Origin: JAEUHZ01 sp044221705
Lineage (GTDB): Bacteria; Planctomycetota; UBA1135; GCA-002686595
DNA: 64,000 nt
Direction: 5' to 3'
Assembly (NCBI GenBank): GCA_044221705.1
Contig: JBGAOR010000007.1
Location: 41,515-105,514 of the forward strand
Shown here: in pieces, positions 1 through 7,182 of the stretch
Layout of the letters: each line of letters opens with the position of its first letter
How positions within the stretch are numbered: position 1 is the first letter of the stretch
Made by a program: the position numbers and the translations under genes
The notes under the pieces: model-generated
Told to the model about the DNA's origin: nothing
Seen by the model: only the letters and a program-made list of their open reading frames with translations
Database searches by the model: none

Positions 1-459
1 GCCGCGGCCGAGCGCGGCATCAAGTCGATCGCGACGAAGAGCCCGATCGCGGCCGTGAACGTCGTGGCCAGCGAGATGATGTTCCAGTACGGCTTCCTCG
101 AGCGCATCGCCGACGCGTTCGCGCGCCACGAGGTCGTCGTCGACGTCATCGCGACGTCCGAGGTGTCGGTCGCACTCACCGTGGACGCCGCCGCCCGCCT
201 CGAGCCGGTGGTGGCCGAGCTGGGCACGTTCTCGGACGTGTCGGTCGTGCGCGACCTCGCGCTGGTCAGTGTCGTCGGCGAGGAGCTGCGCGACGGCCTC
301 GGCATCCAGGCGCGCATCTTCGCCACGCTGGCCGAGCTCGGCGTCCGCGCCGAGATGGCCAGCTACGGCGCGACGCGCAACAACCTCTCGATCGTGGTGC
401 CGCGCGAGAGGTTGAAGGACGTCGTCGACGGACTCCACGAGCGGCTGTTCGGGCGCTGA
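1..459 (+). CDS. lysC: aspartate kinase, C-terminal part (partial at window edge)
   Basis: The reading frame is open from the first base, so this is the 3' end of a longer gene. The roughly 152 visible residues form the tandem ACT region of aspartokinase. Family-typical stretches are FQYGFLERIADAFARH and DVIATSEVSVALTVD, then a second ACT repeat with VSVVGEELRD and NNLSIVVP. Aspartokinase phosphorylates aspartate at the start of the lysine, threonine and methionine pathway, and the ACT domains bind the feedback inhibitor. The catalytic kinase domain lies outside the window. No downstream partner is coupled to it: a repeat-rich non-coding stretch follows the stop codon. Confidence 0.85.
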   Translation, partial: AAAERGIKSIATKSPIAAVNVVASEMMFQYGFLERIADAFARHEVVVDVIATSEVSVALTVDAAARLEPVVAELGTFSDVSVVRDLALVSVVGEELRDGLGIQARIFATLAELGVRAEMASYGATRNNLSIVVPRERLKDVVDGLHERLFGR

Positions 460-1373
460 GGGCGGAAGACGTAGCGCCGCGGTTCGCCGTCCTCCGCGCG
501 GTCGCTTTCGGTGCGCGTTCCGGGAATGCGCGCGACGCGCGCCGTCGGCGCGAGCGGCGTCCGCCTCCCTCGGTCGGGTCGCGCTGGCGATCGCGCGCGG
601 ATCGGTCCGTGTGCCATGGCGTGCGTGCGTCGCAGCGAGAGCTCCGGGACGCGCACGCTTCCGATGCGCTCGAGTCCGACACCCGGCCTGCCCGCGCGGC
701 TCGTGCGCGCGCTGGGCGCACGTCCCGTCTGTCGTGGCGTGCGCGTCGCGGGCGCAGCGAGGAGCGGCAGCGTTGGTCGGGTGGCGTTCGGGGCGGCGTC
801 TTGCGGCAGCTGTCGATGTGCGCCGATTCAAGGTCCGACGTCCGACCGATCGCGCCCCCCCGCGGTCCGCTCCTGATTCCGGGGCGGGCATTCGGCGGAG
901 AGAGAGTGCCGAGGCGCGCTCGCCCCCGATGCGCTCGAGTCCGGCACCTGACTGCGACAGCGGATCGCGTGCGGATCGTGCCCACGTTCCAGCGCTCGGG
1001 CCGTCTGCGTCGCGAGCGCGGCGCGTCGTCGCCGCGTGCGATGTGCGCCGATTCAAAGTCCGACGGCCCACCGATCGCATCCCCCTCGCGGTTCGCTCCC
1101 GGTTCCGGCGCGGGCGTTCGTCAGTGCGAGAGCGCCGAGGCACGCCCGCCTCCGATGCGCTCGAGTCCGGCATCTGACTGCGACAGCAGATCGCATGCGG
1201 GTCGTGCCCACGTTCCAGTGCTCGTGCCGTCTGCGTCGCGAGCGCGGTGCGTCGAGGCCGCGTGCGATGTGCGCCGATTCCAAGTCCGATGACCTGACCG
1301 ATCGCGACGATCGCACACGTTTTTCCGAGATTCTCGACGACTTCGACGCGCGCCGTTCGTCCATGGACTGGAG
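460..1373. other. gene-free stretch between lysC and RAYT copy 1
   Basis: No credible coding sequence is seen here. Open frames exist on both strands but are Arg/Ser-rich shadows of GC-rich sequence without recognisable domains. The right two thirds is the tandem array. The left part (460-650) shows no clear repeat or promoter. Confidence 0.6.
651..1340. repeat. tandem ~225-bp repeat array with conserved hairpin-like motif, upstream of RAYT copy 1
   Basis: A motif reading GATGTGCGCCGATTCA, then A(A/G)GTCCGA, begins at 815, 1040 and 1266, a spacing of 225 and 226 bases. The units around 906-1062 and 1133-1288 are nearly identical and share GATGCGCTCGAGTCCG and CGTGCCCACGTTCCAG. The first unit (about 651-840) is more diverged. 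The same motif occurs twice upstream of the second RAYT gene at 36.3-36.6 kb, which ties it to the RAYT family rather than to the neighbouring genes. The short open frames across this array are taken as non-coding. Confidence 0.8.
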
Positions 1374-2132
1374 GTGCTCGATGCGTCGCCGGCGAAGCTG
1401 CACCGTCGAACCTCCATCGTCCAGACTGCACCATCGAAGCTGCACCGTCCAAGCCACCCAGTGGAACAACTCGCACTCTTCCGCCGCGGAGGCCGGCGTG
1501 ATCGAGCCGGCCGCAAGCCCGCTGGCGGACGCGCGCTCGTCGCGCACGCGCCGCGAGCGCGCGTGACGCGGCACACGCCGGTCTTCGTGACGACGAAGCT
1601 CGTCGAGGGCCTGCCGAGCCTGCGCCGCGAGCGCACGCTCGCGCTGCTCCGTGACACGCTCCGCGCCGGCGCGGACCGTTTCGGGTTCCGCCTCGTCGAG
1701 TACTCGATCCAATCCGACCACCTGCACCTCGTCGTCGAGGCTCAGGACGAGCGCGCGCTCGGCCGCGGCATGAAGGGCCTCCTCGTGCGGCTCGCGAAGG
1801 CTCTGAACCGTGCCTGGGACCGCCGCGGCCGCGTCCTGCGCGACCGCTACCACGCGCGCGTGCTGAAGACGCCGCGCGAAGTGCGCCAGGTGCTCGTCTA
1901 CGCGCTGCACAACGCGAAGAAGCACGGAGCGCGCATCCTCGGCATCGACGCCTTCTCGTCCGGACCGTGGTTCGAAGGCTGGGCCGACCGGGCGCCGCTC
2001 GGTGGCCGACCGCTGCCGCGCGCGGTCTCGTGGCTCTTGTCGTCCGGATGGACGAAGGGCGGACGGATCTCGACGCGCGAGCTGCCGCGCGGCGGGGCGG
2101 CCTGGGACCCCGCGGAGCTCGAACCGGGTTGA
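1374..2132 (+). mobile_element. RAYT / IS200-like HUH transposase-family protein, copy 1 (disturbed 5' end)
   Basis: The protein has the Y1_Tnp fold signature. HLH (in SDHLHLVVEA) is the metal-binding HUH motif, and the segment RDRYHARVLKTPREVRQ then LVYALHN carries the candidate catalytic tyrosine. It is closely similar to the second copy at 36666. It is a single-copy gene with repeat units upstream and no visible IS ends, so a domesticated REP-associated transposase is more likely than a mobile IS. The ATG matching the start of copy 2 lies at 1381 but is out of frame. Between that ATG and the conserved QLALFRRGG there are 56 more bases than in copy 2, built from repeated CGAAGCTGCACCGTC-like units. 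The frame is open from a GTG at 1374, so translation may start there, or the 5' end may be broken. Confidence 0.75.
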
Positions 2133-2419
2133 GCAGGCCGGATCCGTGCCCCCATCGGTCGCTCCCCGGCGCGACTCGCCCGCGCGCTCGCACGGCGAGA
2201 CCTCGGGGTCGGACGACGCGGGTCGCGGAGCCACTCCGGACGCGCGGACGAGCACCCGCCCGTTCCTCGCGAGGAGCCGGCGGAGCTTCCGCGCACGACG
2301 CCCCGGGTCCGAACGAGGAGCTGCCTCGCGGATGGATCCACCGCGACCGTGCCCGGGATCGGGCACGCGTCCCGTCCCGGGGTGGTCGCGCCCGCGTTCC
2401 TCGTGTATCGTTCGAGACG
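2133..2419. other. non-coding region upstream of the trp leader
   Basis: No gene is seen. A perfect 7-bp inverted repeat with a 4-base loop lies at 2349-2366 (arms GTGCCCG and CGGGCAC). It could be a weak terminator for the upstream gene or an operator for the trp operon. A trp promoter must lie just upstream of the leader peptide. TGTATCGT at 2404-2411 is the only AT-richer stretch there and is a weak -10 candidate. Confidence 0.4.
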
Positions 2420-2491
2420 ATGTTCCCGCGCGCGCAGTGGTGGCGATGGCTCCGACCCGAGGTCGCCTCGGGGACCGGGTGTGCCGTCTAG
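2420..2491 (+). CDS. trpL: trp operon leader peptide
   Basis: A 23-codon open frame starts with ATG at 2420 and ends with TAG at 2489-2491. It contains the cluster Gln-Trp-Trp-Arg-Trp at codons 6-10 (TGG at 2438, 2441 and 2447). Tryptophan is a rare residue, and three Trp codons within four positions just upstream of trpE is the hallmark of leader-peptide attenuation. The ribosome would stall at these codons when charged tRNA-Trp is scarce. The ribosome binding site is weak (GAG just upstream). The peptide is 129 bases from the trpE start and is followed by a GC hairpin with a T run. Confidence 0.75.
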   Translation: MFPRAQWWRWLRPEVASGTGCAV

Positions 2492-2524
2492 CCGCCCCGC
2501 CCCCTCGACGCGCGCGACCTCGGG
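2456..2524 (+). promoter_or_regulatory. candidate alternative (antiterminator-type) pairing in the trp leader
   Basis: The 11 bases at 2456-2466 (CCCGAGGTCGC), which begin seven bases after the last Trp codon, are perfectly complementary to 2514-2524 (GCGACCTCGGG). The right arm abuts the terminator stem. A second possible competitor is 2494-2501, which can pair with the 3' arm of the terminator with one bulge. Which structure acts as antiterminator cannot be decided by eye. Confidence 0.45.
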
Positions 2525-2554
2525 CCCCTGCCTCGGCGGGGGCTCGCTCGTTTT
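2524..2554 (+). terminator. attenuator terminator upstream of trpE
   Basis: A GC-only hairpin occupies 2524-2543. The arms GCCCCTGC and GCGGGGGC enclose a CTCG tetraloop, with one T-G wobble. It is followed within eight bases by TTTT at 2551-2554. It sits 32 bases after the leader-peptide stop and 66 bases before trpE, the expected place for an intrinsic attenuator. Confidence 0.65.
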
Positions 2555-2620
2555 CAGGACCTCTTTCCAGGCGTCTTTCCCGTTCCCGATCCGCATCCTG
2601 CTCCCACCCGATCCCCGACG

Positions 2621-4105
2621 ATGCACCTAGCCTTCGAACGCTCCGAACCGGCCGACTCCGACCGCCTGCGCATCGCGTGGGCGGCGTGGCCGGCGGATCT
2701 CGCGACGCCGGTCCAGGCGTTCCTGTCGCTGCGCGCGGCGGGGCACCGCGTGTGCCTGCTCGAGTCGGTCGAGGGCCCGGCGCGGCTGGCGCGCTACTCG
2801 TTCCTGGCCGTCGATCCGACCGCGTCGCTGCGCTGCGATCGCGCGGGCAACGTGCTGCGTCGCGCGAATGCAGCCGACGAGCGCATCGCGGGCGCGCCGC
2901 ACGAGGCGTTGCGCCAGGTCGCGCGGCGCACGACGGCCGTGCACCCCTCGATCCTCCCCCCGTTCCTCGGCGGCTGGATCGGCTGGCTCGCGTACGAGTG
3001 GGCCACCCGCCTCGAGCCCTGCGTCCCGCGCGCGAAGAACGACCCGTGGAACGTGCCCGACGCGACGTTCGACCTGTACGAGGACGTCGTGGCGTTCGAT
3101 CACGCGTCGCAGCGCGTCTTCGTCGTCGTGGCCTGCCCCGACGGCGCGCGCGGACACGCGGCGGCGCAGGAGCGCGCGGCGCGGCTCGCGGCCGACGCGC
3201 TCGAGGGCGATGCGCGCGCCAGCGGCACGTTCCGCCTGCAGGGCTCCTTCGAGGCGCGCACGGAGCCGGCCGAGTTCCGCCGCGGCGTCGAGACGCTGCG
3301 CACCGCGATCGCAGCCGGCGAGATCTTCCAGGGCGTGCTGTCGCAGCGTTTCGAGCAGCGTTTCTCGGGCGATCCGTTCACCGCCTACCGCGTGCTGCGC
3401 CTCGTGAATCCGAGCCCGCACATGTTCTACTTCGAGGCCGACGGGCTTACGCTGATCGGCAGCTCGCCCGAGCGCCTCGTCGGCGTCCGCGGCGGCCGCG
3501 CCGAGAACCGGCCGATCGCGGGCACGCGGCCGCGATCCGCCGATCGCGCGGAGGACGAACGCCTGGGCGAGGAGCTGCTGGCCGATCCGAAGGAGCGCGC
3601 GGAGCACGACATGCTCGTGGACCTCGCGCGCAACGACCTCGGCCGCGTGGCGCGGACCGGCACGGTGCGCGTCAAGGAGCACATGCAGCTCGAGCGCTTC
3701 GCGCGCGTGCAGCACCTCGTCTCGCGCGTCGAATGCGAGCTGGCGTCCGGCCGCGACGCGCTCGACGCGCTGGCCGCCGCGTTCCCGGCCGGGACGGTGT
3801 CCGGCGCGCCGAAGGTGCGCGCGATGCAGTTGATCGCCGCGGTCGAGCGCGACACGCGCGGCCCGTACGCGGGCTGCTTCGGCTACCTCGACGCGGCGGG
3901 CAACCTGGACACGGCGCTGTGCCTGCGTACCTTCGTCGCGCGCGACGGCGCCTTGTCGGTGCAGAGCGGCGCGGGCATCGTGTTCGACTCCGATCCCGAG
4001 GCCGAGTTGCGCGAGACCCTGCACAAAGCCGGCGCCCTGTTCGAGGCCGCCGCGCGCGCCGATTCCGATTCGTTCCGCGCGCCCGCGGAGACGGTGAAGC
4101 GATGA
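2621..4105 (+). CDS. trpE: anthranilate synthase component I
   Basis: TrpE converts chorismate and ammonia or glutamine to anthranilate, the first committed step of tryptophan synthesis, together with TrpG. The 494 residues match the family length. LLES at residues 46-49 belongs to the tryptophan feedback site. GEIFQGVLSQRF, SSPERLV, RPIAGTRPR, LVDLARNDLGRV, FPAGTVSGAPK (about 388-398) and GAGIVFDSDP (about 450) build the chorismate-binding core. It is the first structural gene after the attenuator. Its stop overlaps the trpG start in ATGA, which implies translational coupling of the two subunits. Confidence 0.97.
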   Translation: MHLAFERSEPADSDRLRIAWAAWPADLATPVQAFLSLRAAGHRVCLLESVEGPARLARYSFLAVDPTASLRCDRAGNVLRRANAADERIAGAPHEALRQVARRTTAVHPSILPPFLGGWIGWLAYEWATRLEPCVPRAKNDPWNVPDATFDLYEDVVAFDHASQRVFVVVACPDGARGHAAAQERAARLAADALEGDARASGTFRLQGSFEARTEPAEFRRGVETLRTAIAAGEIFQGVLSQRFEQRFSGDPFTAYRVLRLVNPSPHMFYFEADGLTLIGSSPERLVGVRGGRAENRPIAGTRPRSADRAEDERLGEELLADPKERAEHDMLVDLARNDLGRVARTGTVRVKEHMQLERFARVQHLVSRVECELASGRDALDALAAAFPAGTVSGAPKVRAMQLIAAVERDTRGPYAGCFGYLDAAGNLDTALCLRTFVARDGALSVQSGAGIVFDSDPEAELRETLHKAGALFEAAARADSDSFRAPAETVKR

Positions 4106-4692
4106 TCCTCTTGCTCGACAACTACGACTCGTTCACCTGGAACCTGTACCAAGCCCTGGCCACGCTGGGCGCCGAGGTCGAGGTGCGCCGCAACGACGCG
4201 CTGAAGGTCGCCGACGTCCTGGCGATGGAGCCGGCCGGCATCGTGCTGTCGCCCGGACCAGGCCGCCCGAGCGACGCGGGGATCCAGCCCGAGCTCCTGC
4301 GCCTCCTCCCCGAGCGCGTGCCGCTCTTCGGCGTGTGCCTCGGACACCAGGGTCTCGTGGAGTCCTGCGGCGGCGCGCTCGAGCGCGATCCGGTCCCGGT
4401 GCACGGCAAGAGCTCGCTCGTGCACCACGACGGATCGGCCCTCTACGCCGGGTTGCCGAACCCGTTCCAGGCCGGACGCTACCACTCGCTGCGCGCGGTG
4501 CGCGACGCGCTGCCGGCCGAGCTGAAGCTCACCGCGTGGACGTCCGAGGGACACGTCATGGGCGTGCAGCACGCTCGGCTCCCGCGCTTCGGCGTGCAGT
4601 TCCACCCCGAGTCGATCCTCACGCCGCAGGGCGAACGGATCGTGGCCCGCTTCCTCCAGATCGCCGGCGAACCGCTGGCGATCCGCAACTGA
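4102..4692 (+). CDS. trpG: anthranilate synthase component II, glutamine amidotransferase
   Basis: The 196-residue protein is a class I glutamine amidotransferase that supplies ammonia to TrpE. It opens with ILLLDNYDSFTWN. The oxyanion segment LSPGPGRPSDAG is present. The catalytic triad is Cys79 (GVCLGHQG), His168 and Glu170 (VQFHPES). The ATG at 4102 overlaps the trpE stop, and a three-base gap separates it from trpD. In some bacteria such a subunit also serves para-aminobenzoate synthase; whether that holds here cannot be told. Confidence 0.95.
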   Translation: MILLLDNYDSFTWNLYQALATLGAEVEVRRNDALKVADVLAMEPAGIVLSPGPGRPSDAGIQPELLRLLPERVPLFGVCLGHQGLVESCGGALERDPVPVHGKSSLVHHDGSALYAGLPNPFQAGRYHSLRAVRDALPAELKLTAWTSEGHVMGVQHARLPRFGVQFHPESILTPQGERIVARFLQIAGEPLAIRN

Positions 4693-4695
4693 CAC

Positions 4696-5706
4696 ATGGA
4701 ACTCGGTCACGCACTCGGCCTCGTCAAGTCCGGCGGCGCTCTCCAGCGCGAGCAGGCGCACGCGCTCGTCGGCAACCTCCTCGATCGCGAGTTCTCGTCG
4801 TGGGAGCTCGTCGACTTCCTGATCGCGCTGGCTGCGCGCGGCGAGACTCCGGCCGAGATCGCCGGCGCGGCCGACGCGCTGCGCGAGCGCATGCGCGTCT
4901 TCGAACACGACGCGCCGAACGCGATCGACACGTGCGGCACCGGCGGCGACGGGCTGCGCTCGTTCAACGTCTCCACCGCAGCGGCGATCGTCGCCGCCGC
5001 GGCCGGCGCGTACGTCGTGAAGCACGGCAACCGCAGCCAGTCGAGCCGCTGCGGCAGCGCGGACCTCCTGGAGGCGGCCGGCATCCCGCTCGAGCTGGAC
5101 GACGCCCGCGCGCGCGCGTGCCTCGAATCGGCGCACATCACGTTCCTCTTCGCGCCCGCGGCGCATCCGCTGCTCGCGCGCGTGGCGCCGGTGCGCAAGG
5201 CGCTCGGCATCCGCACGCTGTTCAACTTCCTGGGGCCCCTGTGCAACCCCGGACGCGTGCGGCGCCAGCTGATCGGCGTGCCCGAGGCGCGCTGCGTGGC
5301 GCCGATGGCGGACGCGTTGCGCGAGCTGGGTCACGAGCGCGCCTACGTCGTGCACGGCGACGGCGGCGCAGACGAACTGGTCCCCGGGGCGTCGAACACC
5401 GTGAGCGCCGTCGGCGCGGTGCCACCGTGGACCGACACGACGAGCGCCGCCTTCCGCACGGCCTCGCACGAGGATCTGCGCGGCGGCGACGCCAAGGCGA
5501 ACCTGGGCACGCTCGCGCGCCTGCTCGAGGGCGCGCGCAGCCCCGTCCGCGACGCGGTCGTGCTGAACGCCGGCGCGGCGCTGGTCGTGGCCGGCGTCGC
5601 GTCGACGCCGGACGAGGGCGTCGCGAGGGCCGACGAGTCGCTCGCCTCGCGCGCGGCGCGCGTCACGTTCGACCGCTGGATCGCCACGGCGCGGGGGCGC
5701 GGATGA
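4696..5706 (+). CDS. trpD: anthranilate phosphoribosyltransferase
   Basis: TrpD transfers the phosphoribosyl group of PRPP to anthranilate. The 336 residues match the family. The PRPP/Mg glycine loop CGTGGDG is at residues 80-86, and KHGNRSQSS at 109-117 is the conserved anthranilate/PRPP segment. NVSTAAA and LFNFLGPLCNP are also family-typical. It starts three bases after trpG, and its stop overlaps the trpC start (ATGA). Confidence 0.97.
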   Translation: MELGHALGLVKSGGALQREQAHALVGNLLDREFSSWELVDFLIALAARGETPAEIAGAADALRERMRVFEHDAPNAIDTCGTGGDGLRSFNVSTAAAIVAAAAGAYVVKHGNRSQSSRCGSADLLEAAGIPLELDDARARACLESAHITFLFAPAAHPLLARVAPVRKALGIRTLFNFLGPLCNPGRVRRQLIGVPEARCVAPMADALRELGHERAYVVHGDGGADELVPGASNTVSAVGAVPPWTDTTSAAFRTASHEDLRGGDAKANLGTLARLLEGARSPVRDAVVLNAGAALVVAGVASTPDEGVARADESLASRAARVTFDRWIATARGRG

Positions 5707-6545
5707 GCGGCACGAAGCTGGACCCGATCGTCGCCGCGGTGAGGGCGCGCAGCGCCGCGCGCCGCCGCAACATGACCTTCGAGCGGCTCGAGGACCACGT
5801 GAAGCCCGACTCGTGGCGGCGCGAGCGCGTGCTCACGGCACTCACGAAGCCGGAGCTCGCGTACATCTGCGAGCTGAAGCGCCGCTCGCCCTCCGCCGGT
5901 CCGCTGCTGGTCGAGGACGGCGACGGTCCGCGCCACGGCCCGTCGCGCCGAGCGCGCATCGGTCCGAGGTGGCTGTCGCTCGCCGCGGCGTACAAGGAGG
6001 GCGGCGCGGAGATGCTGTCGGTGCTGACCGAGGAAGACCACTTCGACGGCTGCCTCGACGACCTGCGCACGGTCGAGTTCACCCGGCTGCCGCGCCTACG
6101 CAAGGACTTCGTCGTCGACGAGTGCATGGTGCTCGAGGGCTGTTCCTACGGCGCGGACGCGGTGCTCCTGATCGCGGCGATCCTCGACGATCCGACGCTC
6201 GCGCGGCTGCGCGCGCTGGCGAAGGAGTACGGGATCGCGGTGCTGCTCGAGGTGCACGACGAGCGCGAGCTCGAGCGCGCGCTGCCGCTGGAGCCCGAGC
6301 TGATCGGCGTCAACGCGCGCGACCTGCGCACGCTGCAGACGGACATCGGCGTCGTCGAACGCCTGCTGCCGCGCGTGCCGAAGGGCGTGCTGCGGGTCGC
6401 CGAGAGCGGCATCCGCGGCACGGACGACCTGAAGCGCGTGCGCGCCGCGGGCGCGGACGTCGTGCTCGTCGGCGAGACGCTGGTGAAGTCCGCCGATCCG
6501 GCCGGCACGTTGCGCGCGTGGAAGGAGGCGCTGCGTGGCCACTGA
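5703..6545 (+). CDS. trpC: indole-3-glycerol-phosphate synthase
   Basis: This (beta/alpha)8 enzyme closes the indole ring. All catalytic positions of the family are present: Glu57 and Lys59 in CELKRRSPS, Lys134 in RKDFVVDE, Glu183 in LLEVHDE, Asn204 in GVNARDL, and Glu234-Ser235 in AESGI. The phosphate site VLVGETLVKS is intact. Compared with well-known family members there seem to be about 18 extra residues after SPSAG (about 66-90). This insert is shared with the degenerate paralogue at 11532. The start overlaps the trpD stop, and the last 11 bases overlap trpF. Confidence 0.96.
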   Translation: MSGTKLDPIVAAVRARSAARRRNMTFERLEDHVKPDSWRRERVLTALTKPELAYICELKRRSPSAGPLLVEDGDGPRHGPSRRARIGPRWLSLAAAYKEGGAEMLSVLTEEDHFDGCLDDLRTVEFTRLPRLRKDFVVDECMVLEGCSYGADAVLLIAAILDDPTLARLRALAKEYGIAVLLEVHDERELERALPLEPELIGVNARDLRTLQTDIGVVERLLPRVPKGVLRVAESGIRGTDDLKRVRAAGADVVLVGETLVKSADPAGTLRAWKEALRGH

Positions 6546-7182
6546 GCCCGTCCCGCGCATCAAGGTCTGCGGCCTGCGCGGCACCGAGGACCTGCCCGAG
6601 CCGTTCCCGGACGCGCTCGACGCCGTCGGTTTCGTCGGCTGGTCGCGCTCGCCGCGCCACGTGACGCCGGAGCGCGCGGCGCGCGTCGTCGACGCGATCC
6701 CGCGGCGCGTGCTGCCGATCGCGGTCCTGGTCGAGCCTCTCCCCGAGGAGGCCGAACGCTTCGTGCGCGCCGCCGGTTGTCGCGCGGTGCAGTTGTGCGG
6801 CTACGAGACGCCCGAGGAGTGGATCGGCTTCCCCTACGCGATCTTCCGGCGCGTCGCCGTCGACGCGGATGCCGCGGCGGAGATCGAGGCCTGGTCGGGG
6901 CTCGCGTCCGGTTTCGTGCTCGACCATCCGGCCGCGCCGGGCGGCACGGGCATCCCGGTCGAGACCGCGCTGGCGCGCGAGCTCGCCGCGCGCGGCGATT
7001 GCCTCCTGGCCGGCGGACTGCACGCCGGGAACGTCGCCGAGCTCGTGCGCGCCGTCCGTCCGCGCGGTGTCGACGCCAGCTCGAAGCTCGAACGCGCCGA
7101 CGGCCGCAAGGACCCCGCGCGCGTGTTGGCCTTCGTCGAAGCCGCCGCGCGCGCGCTGTCGCTCCGGGACGGCGTGCGATGA
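6535..7182 (+). CDS. trpF: phosphoribosylanthranilate isomerase
   Basis: TrpF performs the Amadori rearrangement before TrpC. The 215 residues contain IKVCGL (general-base Cys), VGFVGWSRSPRHV, VQLCGYE, LDHPAAPGGTG (the general-acid Asp region) and the phosphate-binding LLAGGLHAGNV with GVDASSKLE. VQLCG replaces the more common VQLHG. The GTG start at 6535 is supported by AAGGAGG inside the trpC 3' end, and the gene overlaps trpC by 11 bases. Its stop overlaps the trpB start. Confidence 0.94.
   Translation: MATEPVPRIKVCGLRGTEDLPEPFPDALDAVGFVGWSRSPRHVTPERAARVVDAIPRRVLPIAVLVEPLPEEAERFVRAAGCRAVQLCGYETPEEWIGFPYAIFRRVAVDADAAAEIEAWSGLASGFVLDHPAAPGGTGIPVETALARELAARGDCLLAGGLHAGNVAELVRAVRPRGVDASSKLERADGRKDPARVLAFVEAAARALSLRDGVR

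Noticed and set aside
39..459. Possible separate small ACT-domain protein starting at the ATG-like codon near 55
   Set aside because: The frame is open to the window edge with conserved aspartokinase sequence before this codon, so it is the end of a larger gene.
651..1340. CRISPR-like array
   Set aside because: Units are about 225 bases with similar content throughout, not short repeats with unique spacers, and no cas gene is seen.
460..1373. Several open frames of 120-240 codons in the repeat region
   Set aside because: They overlap each other in different frames and strands, are Arg/Ser-rich and follow the repeat period.
2627..4024. Long open frame on the minus strand opposite trpE (465 codons)
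   Set aside because: Shadow of a high-GC gene: composition is Arg/Ala/His/Glu-rich, no domain is visible, and trpE on the other strand is certain.
3883..5469. 528-codon minus-strand frame across trpE, trpG and trpD
   Set aside because: It crosses three certain genes and has no recognisable domain; it is a mirror of codon bias.
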